64,000 nucleotides of DNA, taken from the NCBI GenBank assembly GCA_028752905.1, contig JAQNBH010000002.1:28565932-28629931 (forward strand), read 5' to 3'. Positions 36,211-49,617 of this stretch are shown in pieces. Origin of the DNA: Cladorhizidae sp. MBARI D1340-BT2 (Eukaryota; Porifera; Demospongiae; Poecilosclerida; Cladorhizidae). How positions within the stretch are numbered: the first letter of the stretch is position 1; every line of letters starts with the position of its first letter. The notes beneath the pieces are model-generated. The model was not told the origin of the DNA. It saw only the letters and a program-made list of their open reading frames with translations, and did no database searches. The position numbers and the translations under genes are program-made.

Positions 36211-37521
36211 CTTGATATTTGCCCTAATTTGGTCTATATGTTTCTCATTTTCCCCCCGAAAATCTTGTTTTTTTGCCGTGAAGCTCATAACTTTTCTACA
36301 CTTTACCCAAAAAAGATAATTTTTATATCACCGGATAGCTCTTCTAATTATCTGTCTTTTGTACATGCCAAAATTTTAAGTACTCTAAGTATTAGCAAGT
36401 TATGGTGATTTGAAGTGGTAAGGTTTGGGATCTTTCCTGGCGTTTTCCAGTTGCCAAAGCGGTGGCCTGCCAGTGAAAACCACTACATTTATTGATAATC
36501 TGTTCACATGTTGCAGATAAGGGCCTTCTCTATCAGTTGACAAAATCTGGGACTTTGGTCTTGTTAATTAGGGCAGTTATGAATTGTACTCTTACTTGAT
36601 GCTAAACATGTTCTTGATATTTGCCCTAATTTGGTCTATATGTTTCTCATTTTCCCCCCGAAAATCTTGTTTTTTTGCCGTGAAGCTCAAAACTTTTCTA
36701 CACTTTACCCAAAAAAGATAATTTTTATATCACCGAATAGCTCTTCTAATTATCTGTCTTTTGTACGTGCCAAAATTTTGAGTACTCTAAGTATTAGCAA
36801 GTTATGGTGATTTGAAGTGGTAAGGTTTGGGATTTTTCCTGGCGTTTTCCAGTTGCCAAAGCGGTGGCCTGCCAGTGAAAAACCACTACATTTATTGATA
36901 ATCTGTTCACATGTTGCAGATAAGGGCCTTCTCTATCAGTTGACAAAATCTGGGACTTTGGTCTTGTTAATTAGGGCAGTTATGAATTGTACTCTTACTT
37001 GATGCTAAACATGTTAGCTTCGTAGATTATCCACACTTCACTGAATAGACTTGTTATACAGCTATTAAGATAGGACTCTCCAAGTGCTCTCTCTTGATAC
37101 CAAACATCCATATATTCTGCACACTTCACTGTAATGGACTTGCAAGATAGGTATCTCTCAGTGTTCTCTATCTTGAGCTAAACATGTTAGCTTCATAGAT
37201 TCTCCACACTTCACTGTATAAACTTGATATATAGCTCTAAAGGTAGGCCTCTCTCTGTTCTCTCTCTTGATACCAAACATCCGTATATTCCGCATACTTC
37301 ACAGTAATGGACTTGATAGAATCACAAGATAGGTTTCTCTCTGCTCTCTCTTGATGCTAAATAGATTCTCCACACTTCACTGAATAAACTTGATATATAG
37401 CTATTAAGATAGGTCTCTCTCTGTGCTCTCTGTTGATATCAAACATCCATAATATTCTGCACACTTTACTGTAATGGACTTGATATGATTCGAATGATAG
37501 GTTTCATTATGTGTTCTCTAT
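36211..37521 (+). repeat. Superunit 2A+B (1311 bp): a1, a3, B
   Basis: A copies 36211-36612 (TACATGCC but normal AGGGCC) and 36613-37015 (GCTCAAAAC), B 37016-37521. The lack of AGTGCC and the CAAAAC change are among the few differences from 6870-8180. Confidence 0.93.
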
Positions 37522-39234
37522 CTTGATATTTGCCCTAATTTGGTCTATATGTTTCTCATTTTCCCCCCGAAAATCTTGTTTTTTTGCCGTGAAGCTCAAA
37601 ACTTTTCTACACTTTACCCAAAAAAGATAATTTTTATATCACCGGATAGCTCTTCTAATTATCTGTCTTTTGTACGTGCCAAAATTTTAAGTACTCTAAG
37701 TATTAGCAAGTTATGGTGATTTGAAGTGGTAAGGTTTGGGATCTTTCCTGGCGTTTTCCAGTTGCCAAAGCGGTGGCCTGCCAGTGAAAACCACTACATT
37801 TATTGATAATCTGTTCACATGTTGCAGATAAGGGCCTTCTCTATCAGTTGACAAAATCTGGGACTTTGGTCTTGTTAATTAGGGCAGTTATGAATTGTAC
37901 TCTTACTTGATGCTAAACATGTTCTTGATATTTGCCCTAATTTGGTCTATATGTTTCTCATTTTCCCCCCGAAAATCTTGTTTTTTTGCCGTGAAGCTCA
38001 TAACTATTCTACACTTTACCCCAAAAAGATAATTTTTATATCACCGGATAGCCCTTCTAATTATCTGTCTTTTGTACGTGCCAAAGTTTTGAATACTCTA
38101 AGTATTAGGAAGTTATGATGATTTGAAGTGGTAAGGTTTGTGATTTTCCTGGCGTTTTCCAGTTGCCAAAGCGGTGGCCTGCCAGTGAAAAACCACTACA
38201 TTTATTGATAATCTGTTCACATGTTGCAGATAAGGGCCTTCTCTATCAGTTGACAAAATCTGGGACTTTGGTCTTGTTAATTAGGGCAGTTATGAATTGT
38301 ACTCTTACTTGATGCTAAACATGTTCTTGATATTTGCCCTAATTTGGTCTATATGTTTCTCATTTTCCCCCCGAAAATCTTGTTTTTTTGCCGTGAAGCT
38401 CATAACTTTTCTACACTTTACCCAAAAAAGATAATTTGTATATCACAGGATAGCCCTTCTAATTATCTGTCTTTTGTACGTGCCAAAATTTTGAGTACTC
38501 TAAGTATTAGCAAGTTATGGTGATTTGAAGTGTTAAGGTTTGTGATTTTTCCTGGCGTTTTCCAGTTGCCAAAGCGGTGGCCTGCCAGTGAAAAACCACT
38601 ACATTTATTGATAATCTGTTCACATGTTGCAGATAAGGGCCTTCTCTATCAGTTGACAAAATCTGGGACTTTGGTCTTGTTAATTAGGGCAGTTATGAAT
38701 TGTACTCTTACTTGATGCTAAACATGTTAGCTTCGTAGATTATCCACACTTCACTGAATAGACTTGTTATACAGCTATTAAGATAGGACTCTCCAAGTGC
38801 TCTCTCTTGATACCAAACATCCATATATTCTGCACACTTCACTGTAATGGACTTGCAAGATAGGTATCTCTCAGTGTTCTCTATCTTGAGCTAAACATGT
38901 TAGCTTCATAGATTCTCCACACTTCACTGTATAAACTTGATATATAGCTCTAAAGGTAGGCCTCTCTCTGTTCTCTCTCTTGATACCAAACATCCGTATA
39001 TTCCGCATACTTCACAGTAATGGACTTGATAGAATCACAAGATAGGTTTCTCTCTGCTCTCTCTTGATGCTAAATAGATTCTCCACACTTCACTGAATAA
39101 ACTTGATATATAGCTATTAAGATAGGTCTCTCTCTGTGCTCTCTGTTGATATCAAACATCCATAATATTCTGCACACTTTACTGTAATGGACTTGATATG
39201 ATTCGAATGATAGGTTTCATTATGTGTTCTCTAT
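37522..39234 (+). repeat. Superunit 3A+B (1713 bp): a1, a4, a2, B
   Basis: A copies 37522-37923 (GCTCAAAAC), 37924-38325 and 38326-38728, B 38729-39234. The middle A is a4, where the 29 kb-offset partner at 8583 has a1m, so the long duplication ends about here. The a2 copy has a private AATTTGTATATC. Confidence 0.93.
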
Positions 39235-40947
39235 CTTGATATTTGCCCTAATTTGGTCTATATGTTTCTCATTTTACCCCCGAAAATCTTGTTTTTTTGC
39301 CGTGAAGCTCATAACTTTTCTACACTTTACCCAAAAAAGATAATTTTTATATCACCGGATAGCTCTTCTAATTATCTGTCTTTTGTACGTGCCAAAATTT
39401 TAAGTACTCTAAGTATTAGCAAGTTATGGTGATTTGAAGTGGTAAGGTTTGGGATCTTTCCTGGCGTTTTCCAGTTGCCAAAGCGGTGGCCTGCCAGTGA
39501 AAACCACTACATTTATTGATAATCTGTTCACATGTTGCAGATAAGGGCCTTCTCTATCAGTTGACAAAATCTGGGACTTTGGTCTTGTTAATTAGGGCAG
39601 TTATGAATTGTACTCTTACTTGATGCTAAACATGTTCTTGATATTTGCCCTAATTTGGTCTATATGTTTCTCATTTTCCCCCCGAAAATCTTGTTTTTTT
39701 GCCGTGAAGCTCATAACTTTTCTACACTTTACCTAAAAAAGATAATTTTTATATCACCGGATAGCTCTTCTAATTATCTGTCTTTTGTACGTGCCAAAAT
39801 TTTAAGTACTCTAAGTATTAGCAAGTTATGGTGATTTGAAGTGGTAAGGTTTGGGATCTTTCCTGGCGTTTTCCAGTTGCCAAAGCGGTGGCCTGCCAGT
39901 GAAAACCACTACATTTATTGATAATCTGTTCACATGTTGCAGATAAGGGCCTTCTCTATCAGTTGACAAAATCTGGGACTTTGGTCTTGTTAATTAGGGC
40001 AGTTATGAATTGTACTCTTACTTGATGCTAAACATGTTCTTGATATTTGCCCTAATTTGGTCTATATGTTTCTCATTTCCCCCCCGAAAATCTTGTTTTT
40101 TTGCCGTGAAGCTCATAACTTTTCTACACTTTACCCAAAAAAGATAATTTTTATATCACCAGATAGCCCTTCTAATTATCTGTCTTTTGTACGTGCCAAA
40201 ATTTTGAGTACTCTAAGTATTAGCAAGTTATGGTGATTTGAAGTGTTAAGGTTTGTGATTTTTCCTGGCGTTTTCAAGTTGCCAAAGCGGTGGCCTGCCA
40301 GTGAAAAACCACTACATTTATTGATAATCTGTTCACATGTTGCAGATAAGGGCCTTCTCTATCAGTTGACAAAATCTGGGACTTTGGTCTTGTTAATTAG
40401 GGCAGTTATGAATTGTACTCTTACTTGATGCTAAACATGTTAGCTTCGTAGATTATCCACACTTCACTGAATAGACTTGTTATACAGCTATTAAGATAGG
40501 ACTCTCCAAGTGCTCTCTCTTGATACCAAACATCCATATATTCTGCACACTTCACTGTAATGGACTTGCAAGATAGGTATCTCTCAGTGTTCTCTATCTT
40601 GAGCTAAACATGTTAGCTTCATAGATTCTCCACACTTCACTGTATAAACTTGATATATAGCTCTAAAGGTAGGCCTCTCTCTGTTCTCTCTCTTGATACC
40701 AAACATCCGTATATTCCGCATACTTCACAGTAATGGACTTGATAGAATCACAAGATAGGTTTCTCTCTGCTCTCTCTTGATGCTAAATAGATTCTCCACA
40801 CTTCACTGAATAAACTTGATATATAGCTATTAAGATAGGTCTCTCTCTGTGCTCTCTGTTGATATCAAACATCCATAATATTCTGCACACTTTACTGTAA
40901 TGGACTTGATATGATTCGAATGATAGGTTTCATTATGTGTTCTCTAT
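39235..40947 (+). repeat. Superunit 3A+B (1713 bp): a1, a1m, a2K, B
   Basis: A copies 39235-39636 (CATTTTACCCCCG), 39637-40038 and 40039-40441, B 40442-40947. Matches 20785-22497 and 51331-53043. Confidence 0.93.
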
Positions 40948-42258
40948 CTTGATATTTGCCCTAATTTGGTCTATATGTTTCTCATTTTCCCCCCGAAAAT
41001 CTTGTTTTTTTGCCGTGAAGCTCATAACTTTTCTACACTTTACCCAAAAAAGATAATTTTTATATCACCGGATAGCTCTTCTAATTATCTGTCTTTTGTA
41101 CATGCCAAAATTTTAAGTACTCTAAGTATTAGCAAGTTATGGTGATTTGAAGTGGTAAGGTTTGGGATCTTTCCTGGCGTTTTCCAGTTGCCAAAGCGGT
41201 GGCCTGCCAGTGAAAACCACTACATTTATTGATAATCTGTTAACATGTTGCAGATAAGGGCCTTCTCTATCAGTTGACAAAATCTGGGACTTTGGTCTTG
41301 TTAATTAGGGCAGTTATGAATTGTACTCTTACTTGATGCTAAACATGTTCTTGATATTTGCCCTAATTTGGTCTATATGTTTCTCATTTTCCCCCCGAAA
41401 ATCTTGTTTTTTTGCCGTGAAGCTCATAACTTTTCTACACTTTACCCAAAAAAGATAATTTTTATATCACCGAATAGCTCTTCTAATTATCTGTCTTTTG
41501 TACGTGCCAAAATTTTGAGTACTCTAAGTATTAGCAAGTTATGGTGATTTGAAGTGGTAAGGTTTGGGATTTTTCCTGGCGTTTTCCAGTTGCCAAAGCG
41601 GTGGCCTGCCAGTGAAAAACCACTACATTTATTGATAATCTGTTCACATGTTGCAGATAAGGGCCTTCTCTATCAGTTGACAAAATCTGGGACTTTGGTC
41701 TTGTTAATTAGGGCAGTTATGAATTGTACTCTTACTTGATGCTAAACATGTTAGCTTCGTAGATTATCCACACTTCACTGAATAGACTTGTTATACAGCT
41801 ATTAAGATAGGACGCTCCAAGTGCTCTCTCTTGATACCAAACATCCATATATTCTGCACACTTCACTGTAATGGACTTGCAAGATAGGTATCTCTCAGTG
41901 TTCTCTATCTTGAGCTAAACATGTTAGCTTCATAGATTCTCCACACTTCACTGTATAAACTTGATATATAGCTCTAAAGGTAGGCCTCTCTCTGTTCTCT
42001 CTCTTGATACCAAACATCCGTATATTCCGCATACTTCACAGTAATGGACTTGATAGAATCACAAGATAGGTTTCTCTCTGCTCTCTCTTGATGCTAAATA
42101 GATTCTCCACACTTCACTGAATAAACTTGATATATAGCTATTAAGATAGGTCTCTCTCTGTGCTCTCTGTTGATATCAAACATCCATAATATTCTGCACA
42201 CTTTACTGTAATGGACTTGATATGATTCGAATGATAGGTTTCATTATGTGTTCTCTAT
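40948..42258 (+). repeat. Superunit 2A+B (1311 bp): a1, a3, B
   Basis: A copies 40948-41349 and 41350-41752, B 41753-42258. The first A has TACATGCC and A at 41242 (TGTTAACATG), shared only with 53338. B has a private GGACGCTCC near 41,813. Confidence 0.93.
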
Positions 42259-43971
42259 CTTGATATTTGCCCTAATTTGATCTATATGTTTCTCATTTTC
42301 CCCCCGAAAATCTTGTTTTTTTGCCGTGAAGCTCATAACTTTTCTACACTTTACCCAAAAAAGATAATTTTTATATCACCGGATAGCTCTTCTAATTATC
42401 TGTCTTTTGTACGTGCCAAAATTTTAAGTACTCTAAGTATTAGCAAGTTATGGTGATTTGAAGTGGTAAGGTTTGGGATCTTTCCTGGCGTTTTCCAGTT
42501 GCCAAAGCGGTGGCCTGCCAGTGAAAACCACTACATTTATTGATAATCTGTTCACATGTTGCAGATAAGGGCCTTCTCTATCAGTTGACAAAATCTGGGA
42601 CTTTGGTCTTGTTAATTAGGGCAGTTATGAATTGTACTCTTACTTGATGCTAAACATGTTCTTGATATTTGCCCTAATTTGGTCTATATGTTTCTCATTT
42701 TCCCCCCGAAAATCTTGTTTTTTTGCCGTGAAGCTCATAACTTTTCTACACTTTACCTAAAAAAGATAATTTTTATATCACCGGATAGCTCTTCTAATTA
42801 TCTGTCTTTTGTACGTGCCAAAATTTTAAGTACTCTAAGTATTAGCAAGTTATGGTGATTTGAAATGGTAAGGTTTGGGATCTTTCCTGGCGTTTTCCAG
42901 TTGCCAAAGCGGTGGCCTGCCAGTGAAAACCACTACATTTATTGATAATCTGTTCACATGTTGCAGATAAGGGCCTTCTCTATCAGTTGACAAAATCTGG
43001 GACTTTGGTCTTGTTAATTAGGGCAGTTATGAATTGTACTCTTACTTGATGCTAAACATGTTCTTGATATTTGCCCTAATTTGGTCTATATGTTTCTCAT
43101 TTCCCCCCCGAAAATCTTGTTTTTTTGCCGTGAAGCTCATAACTTTTCTACACTTTACTCAAAAAAGATAATTTTTATATCACCAGATAGCCCTTCTAAT
43201 TATCTGTCTTTTGTACGTGCCAAAATTTTGAGTACTCTAAGTATTAGCAAGTTATGGTGATTTGAAGTGTTAAGGTTTGTGATTTTTCCTGGCGTTTTCC
43301 AGTTGCCAAAGCGGTGGCCTGCCAGTGAAAAACCACTACATTTATTGATAATCTGTTCACATGTTGCAGATAAGGGCCTTCTCTATCAGTTGACAAAATC
43401 TGGGACTTTGGTCTTGTTAATTAGGGCAGTTATGAATTGTACTCTTACTTGATGCTAAACATGTTAGCTTCGTAGATTATCCACACTTCACTGAATAGAC
43501 TTGTTATACAGCTATTAAGATAGGACTCTCCAAGTGCTCTCTCTTGATACCAAACATCCATATATTCTGCACACTTCACTGTAATGGACTTGCAAGATAG
43601 GTATCTCTCAGTGTTCTCTATCTTGAGCTAAACATGTTAGCTTCATAGATTCTCCACACTTCACTGTATAAACTTGATATATAGCTCTAAAGGTAGGCCT
43701 CTCTCTGTTCTCTCTCTTGATACCAAACATCCGTATATTCCGCATACTTCACAGTAATGGACTTGATAGAATCACAAGATAGGTTTCTCTCTGCTCTCTC
43801 TTGATGCTAAATAGATTCTCCACACTTCACTGAATAAACTTGATATATAGCTATTAAGATAGGTCTCTCTCTGTGCTCTCTGTTGATATCAAACATCCAT
43901 AATATTCTGCACACTTTACTGTAATGGACTTGATATGATTCGAATGATAGGTTTCATTATGTGTTCTCTAT
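42259..43971 (+). repeat. Superunit 3A+B (1713 bp): a1, a1m, a2, B
   Basis: A copies 42259-42660 (private AATTTGATCTA), 42661-43062 and 43063-43465 (TTTCCCCCCC), B 43466-43971. Opens the fourth copy of the 4,335 bp module. Confidence 0.93.
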
Positions 43972-45282
43972 CTTGATATTTGCCCTAATTTGGTCTATAT
44001 GTTTCTCATTTTCCCCCCGAAAATCTTGTTTTTTTGCCGTGAAGCTCATAACTTTTCTACACTTTACCCAAAAAAGATAATTTTTATATCACCGGATAGC
44101 TCTTCTAATTATCTGTCTTTTGTACGTGCCAAAATTTTAAGTACTCTAAGTATTAGCAAGTTATGGTGATTTGAAGTGGTAAGGTTTGGGATCTTTCCTG
44201 GCGTTTTCCAGTTGCCAAAGCGGTGGCCTGCCAGTGAAAACCACTACATTTATTGATAATCTGTTCACATGTTGCAGATAAGGGCCTTCTCTATCAGTTG
44301 ACAAAATCTGGGACTTTGGTCTTGTTAATTAGGGCAGTTATGAATTGTACTCTTACTTGATGCTAAACATGTTCTTGATATTTGCCCTAATTTGGTCTAT
44401 ATGTTTCTCATTTCCCCCCCGAAAATCTTGTTTTTTTGCCGTGAAGCTCATAACTTTTCTACACTTTACCCAAAAAAGATAATTTTTATATCACCAGATA
44501 GCCCTTCTAATTATCTGTCTTTTGTACGTGCCAAAATTTTGAGTACTCTAAGTATTAGCAAGTTATGGTGATTTGAAGTGTTAAGGTTTGTGATTTTTCC
44601 TGGCGTTTTCAAGTTGCCAAAGCGGTGGCCTGCCAGTGAAAAACCACTACATTTATTGATAATCTGTTCACATGTTGCAGATAAGGGCCTTCTCTATCAG
44701 TTGACAAAATCTGGGACTTTGGTCTTGTTAATTAGGGCAGTTATGAATTGTACTCTTACTTGATGCTAAACATGTTAGCTTCGTAGATTATCCACACTTC
44801 ACTGAATAGACTTGTTATACAGCTATTAAGATAGGACTCTCCAAGTGCTCTCTCTTGATACCAAACATCCATATATTCTGCACACTTCACTGTAATGGAC
44901 TTGCAAGATAGGTATCTCTCAGTGTTCTCTATCTTGAGCTAAACATGTTAGCTTCATAGATTCTCCACACTTCACTGTATAAACTTGATATATAGCTCTA
45001 AAGGTAGGCCTCTCTCTGTTCTCTCTCTTGATACCAAACATCCGTATATTCCGCATACTTCACAGTAATGGACTTGATAGAATCACAAGATAGGTTTCTC
45101 TCTGCTCTCTCTTGATGCTAAATAGATTCTCCACACTTCACTGAATAAACTTGATATATAGCTATTAAGATAGGTCTCTCTCTGTGCTCTCTGTTGATAT
45201 CAAACATCCATAATATTCTGCACACTTTACTGTAATGGACTTGATATGATTCGAATGATAGGTTTCATTATGTGTTCTCTAT
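43972..45282 (+). repeat. Superunit 2A+B (1311 bp): a1, a2K, B
   Basis: A copies 43972-44373 and 44374-44776, B 44777-45282. Middle third of the fourth 4,335 bp module, equivalent to 34900-36210 at offset 9,072. Confidence 0.93.
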
Positions 45283-46593
45283 CTTGATATTTGCCCTAAT
45301 TTGGTCTATATGTTTCTCATTTTCCCCCCGAAAATCTTGTTTTTTTGCCGTGAAGCTCATAACTTTTCTACACTTTACCCAAAAAAGATAATTTTTATAT
45401 CACCGGATAGCTCTTCTAATTATCTGTCTTTTGTACATGCCAAAATTTTAAGTACTCTAAGTATTAGCAAGTTATGGTGATTTGAAGTGGTAAGGTTTGG
45501 GATCTTTCCTGGCGTTTTCCAGTTGCCAAAGCGGTGGCCTGCCAGTGAAAACCACTACATTTATTGATAATCTGTTCACATGTTGCAGATAAGGGCCTTC
45601 TCTATCAGTTGACAAAATCTGGGACTTTGGTCTTGTTAATTAGGGCAGTTATGAATTGTACTCTTACTTGATGCTAAACATGTTCTTGATATTTGCCCTA
45701 ATTTGGTCTATATGTTTCTCATTTTCCCCCCGAAAATCTTGTTTTTTTGCCGTGAAGCTCATAACTTTTCTACACTTTACCCAAAAAAGATAATTTTTAT
45801 ATCACCGAATAGCTCTTCTAATTATCTGTCTTTTGTACGTGCCAAAATTTTGAGTACTCTAAGTATTAGCAAGTTATGGTGATTTGAAGTGGTAAGGTTT
45901 GGGATTTTTCCTGGCGTTTTCCAGTTGCCAAAGCGGTGGCCTGCCAGTGAAAAACCACTACATTTATTGATAATCTGTTCACATGTTGCAGATAAGGGCC
46001 TTCTCTATCAGTTGACAAAATCTGGGACTTTGGTCTTGTTAATTAGGGCAGTTATGAATTGTACTCTTACTTGATGCTAAACATGTTAGCTTCGTAGATT
46101 ATCCACACTTCACTGAATAGACTTGTTATACAGCTATTAAGATAGGACTCTCCAAGTGCTCTCTCTTGATACCAAACATCCATATATTCTGCACACTTCA
46201 CTGTAATGGACTTGCAAGATAGGTATCTCTCAGTGTTCTCTATCTTGAGCTAAACATGTTAGCTTCATAGATTCTCCACACTTCACTGTATAAACTTGAT
46301 ATATAGCTCTAAAGGTAGGCCTCTCTCTGTTCTCTCTCTTGATACCAAACATCCGTATATTCCGCATACTTCACAGTAATGGACTTGATAGAATCACAAG
46401 ATAGGTTTCTCTCTGCTCTCTCTTGATGCTAAATAGATTCTCCACACTTCACTGAATAAACTTGATATATAGCTATTAAGATAGGTCTCTCTCTGTGCTC
46501 TCTGTTGATATCAAACATCCATAATATTCTGCACACTTTACTGTAATGGACTTGATATGATTCGAATGATAGGTTTCATTATGTGTTCTCTAT
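45283..46593 (+). repeat. Superunit 2A+B (1311 bp): a1, a3, B
   Basis: A copies 45283-45684 (TACATGCC, AGGGCC) and 45685-46087, B 46088-46593. Closes the fourth 4,335 bp module. Confidence 0.93.
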
Positions 46594-47904
46594 CTTGATA
46601 TTTGCCCTAATTTGGTCTATATGTTTCTCATTTTCCCCCCGAAAATCTTGTTTTTTTGCCGTGAAGCTCAAAACTTTTCTACACTTTACCCAAAAAAGAT
46701 AATTTTTATATCACCGGATAGCTCTTCTAATTATCTGTCTTTTGTACGTGCCAAAATTTTAAGTACTCTAAGTATTAGCAAGTTATGGTGATTTGAAGTG
46801 GTAAGGTTTGGGATCTTTCCTGGCGTTTTCCAGTTGCCAAAGCGGTGGCCTGCCAGTGAAAACCACTACATTTATTGATAATCTGTTCACATGTTGCAGA
46901 TAAGGGCCTTCTCTATCAGTTGACAAAATCTGGGACTTTGGTCTTGTTAATTAGGGCAGTTATGAATTGTACTCTTACTTGATGCTAAACATGTTCTTGA
47001 TATTTGCCCTAATTTGGTCTATATGTTTCTCATTTTCCCCCCGAAAATCTTGTTTTTTTGCCGTGAAGCTCATAACTTTTCTACACTTTACCCAAAAAAG
47101 ATAATTTTTATATCACCGAATAGCTCTTCTAATTATCTGTCTTTTGTACGTGCCAAAATTTTGAGTACTCTAAGTATTAGCAAGTTATGGTGATTTGAAG
47201 TGGTAAGGTTTGGGATTTTTCCTGGCGTTTTCCAGTTGCCAAAGCGGTGGCCTGCCAGTGAAAAACCACTACATTTATTGATAATCTGTTCACATGTTGC
47301 AGATAAGGGCCTTCTCTATCAGTTGACAAAATCTGGGACTTTGGTCTTGTTAATTAGGGCAGTTATGAATTGTACTCTTACTTGATGCTAAACATGTTAG
47401 CTTCGTAGATTATCCACACTTCACTGAATAGACTTGTTATACAGCTATTAAGATAGGACTCTCCAAGTGCTCTCTCTTGATACCAAACATCCATATATTC
47501 TGCACACTTCACTGTAATGGACTTGCAAGATAGGTATCTCTCAGTGTTCTCTATCTTGAGCTAAACATGTTAGCTTCATAGATTCTCCACACTTCACTGT
47601 ATAAACTTGATATATAGCTCTAAAGGTAGGCCTCTCTCTGTTCTCTCTCTTGATACCAAACATCCGTATATTCCGCATACTTCACAGTAATGGACTTGAT
47701 AGAATCACAAGATAGGTTTCTCTCTGCTCTCTCTTGATGCTAAATAGATTCTCCACACTTCACTGAATAAACTTGATATATAGCTATTAAGATAGGTCTC
47801 TCTCTGTGCTCTCTGTTGATATCAAACATCCATAATATTCTGCACACTTTACTGTAATGGACTTGATATGATTCGAATGATAGGTTTCATTATGTGTTCT
47901 CTAT
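46594..47904 (+). repeat. Superunit 2A+B (1311 bp): a1, a3, B
   Basis: A copies 46594-46995 (GCTCAAAAC, normal TACGTGCC) and 46996-47398, B 47399-47904. From 46996 the order matches 36613 onward at offset 10,383. Confidence 0.93.
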
Positions 47905-49617
47905 CTTGATATTTGCCCTAATTTGGTCTATATGTTTCTCATTTTCCCCCCGAAAATCTTGTTTTTTTGCCGTGAAGCTCAAAACTTTTCTACACTTTAC
48001 CCAAAAAAGATAATTTTTATATCACCGGATAGCTCTTCTAATTATCTGTCTTTTGTACGTGCCAAAATTTTAAGTACTCTAAGTATTAGCAAGTTATGGT
48101 GATTTGAAGTGGTAAGGTTTGGGATCTTTCCTGGCGTTTTCCAGTTGCCAAAGCGGTGGCCTGCCAGTGAAAACCACTACATTTATTGATAATCTGTTCA
48201 CATGTTGCAGATAAGGGCCTTCTCTATCAGTTGACAAAATCTGGGACTTTGGTCTTGTTAATTAGGGCAGTTATGAATTGTACTCTTACTTGATGCTAAA
48301 CATGTTCTTGATATTTGCCCTAATTTGGTCTATATGTTTCTCATTTTCCCCCCGAAAATCTTGTTTTTTTGCCGTGAAGCTCATAACTATTCTACACTTT
48401 ACCCCAAAAAGATAATTTTTATATCACCGGATAGCCCTTCTAATTATCTGTCTTTTGTACGTGCCAAAGTTTTGAATACTCTAAGTATTAGGAAGTTATG
48501 ATGATTTGAAGTGGTAAGGTTTGTGATTTTCCTGGCGTTTTCCAGTTGCCAAAGCGGTGGCCTGCCAGTGAAAAACCACTACATTTATTGATAATCTGTT
48601 CACATGTTGCAGATAAGGGCCTTCTCTATCAGTTGACAAAATCTGGGACTTTGGTCTTGTTAATTAGGGCAGTTATGAATTGTACTCTTACTTGATGCTA
48701 AACATGTTCTTGATATTTGCCCTAATTTGGTCTATATGTTTCTCATTTTCCCCCCGAAAATCTTGTTTTTTTGCCGTGAAGCTCATAACTTTTCTACACT
48801 TTACCCAAAAAAGATAATTTTTATATCACAGGATAGCCCTTCTAATTATCTGTCTTTTGTACGTGCCAAAATTTTGAGTACTCTAAGTATTAGCAAGTTA
48901 TGGTGATTTGAAGTGTTAAGGTTTGTGATTTTTCCTGGCGTTTTCCAGTTGCCAAAGCGGTGGCCTGCCAGTGAAAAACCACTACATTTATTGATAATCT
49001 GTTCACATGTTGCAGATAAGGGCCTTCTCTATCAGTTGACAAAATCTGGGACTTTGGTCTTGTTAATTAGGGCAGTTATGAATTGTACTCTTACTTGATG
49101 CTAAACATGTTAGCTTCGTAGATTATCCACACTTCACTGAATAGACTTGTTATACAGCTATTAAGATAGGACTCTCCAAGTGCTCTCTCTTGATACCAAA
49201 CATCCATATATTCTGCACACTTCACTGTAATGGACTTGCAAGATAGGTATCTCTCAGTGTTCTCTATCTTGAGCTAAACATGTTAGCTTCATAGATTCTC
49301 CACACTTCACTGTATAAACTTGATATATAGCTCTAAAGGTAGGCCTCTCTCTGTTCTCTCTCTTGATACCAAACATCCGTATATTCCGCATACTTCACAG
49401 TAATGGACTTGATAGAATCACAAGATAGGTTTCTCTCTGCTCTCTCTTGATGCTAAATAGATTCTCCACACTTCACTGAATAAACTTGATATATAGCTAT
49501 TAAGATAGGTCTCTCTCTGTGCTCTCTGTTGATATCAAACATCCATAATATTCTGCACACTTTACTGTAATGGACTTGATATGATTCGAATGATAGGTTT
49601 CATTATGTGTTCTCTAT
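47905..49617 (+). repeat. Superunit 3A+B (1713 bp): a1, a4, a2, B
   Basis: A copies 47905-48306 (GCTCAAAAC), 48307-48708 and 48709-49111 (CACAGGATAG), B 49112-49617. Equivalent to 37522-39234. Confidence 0.93.
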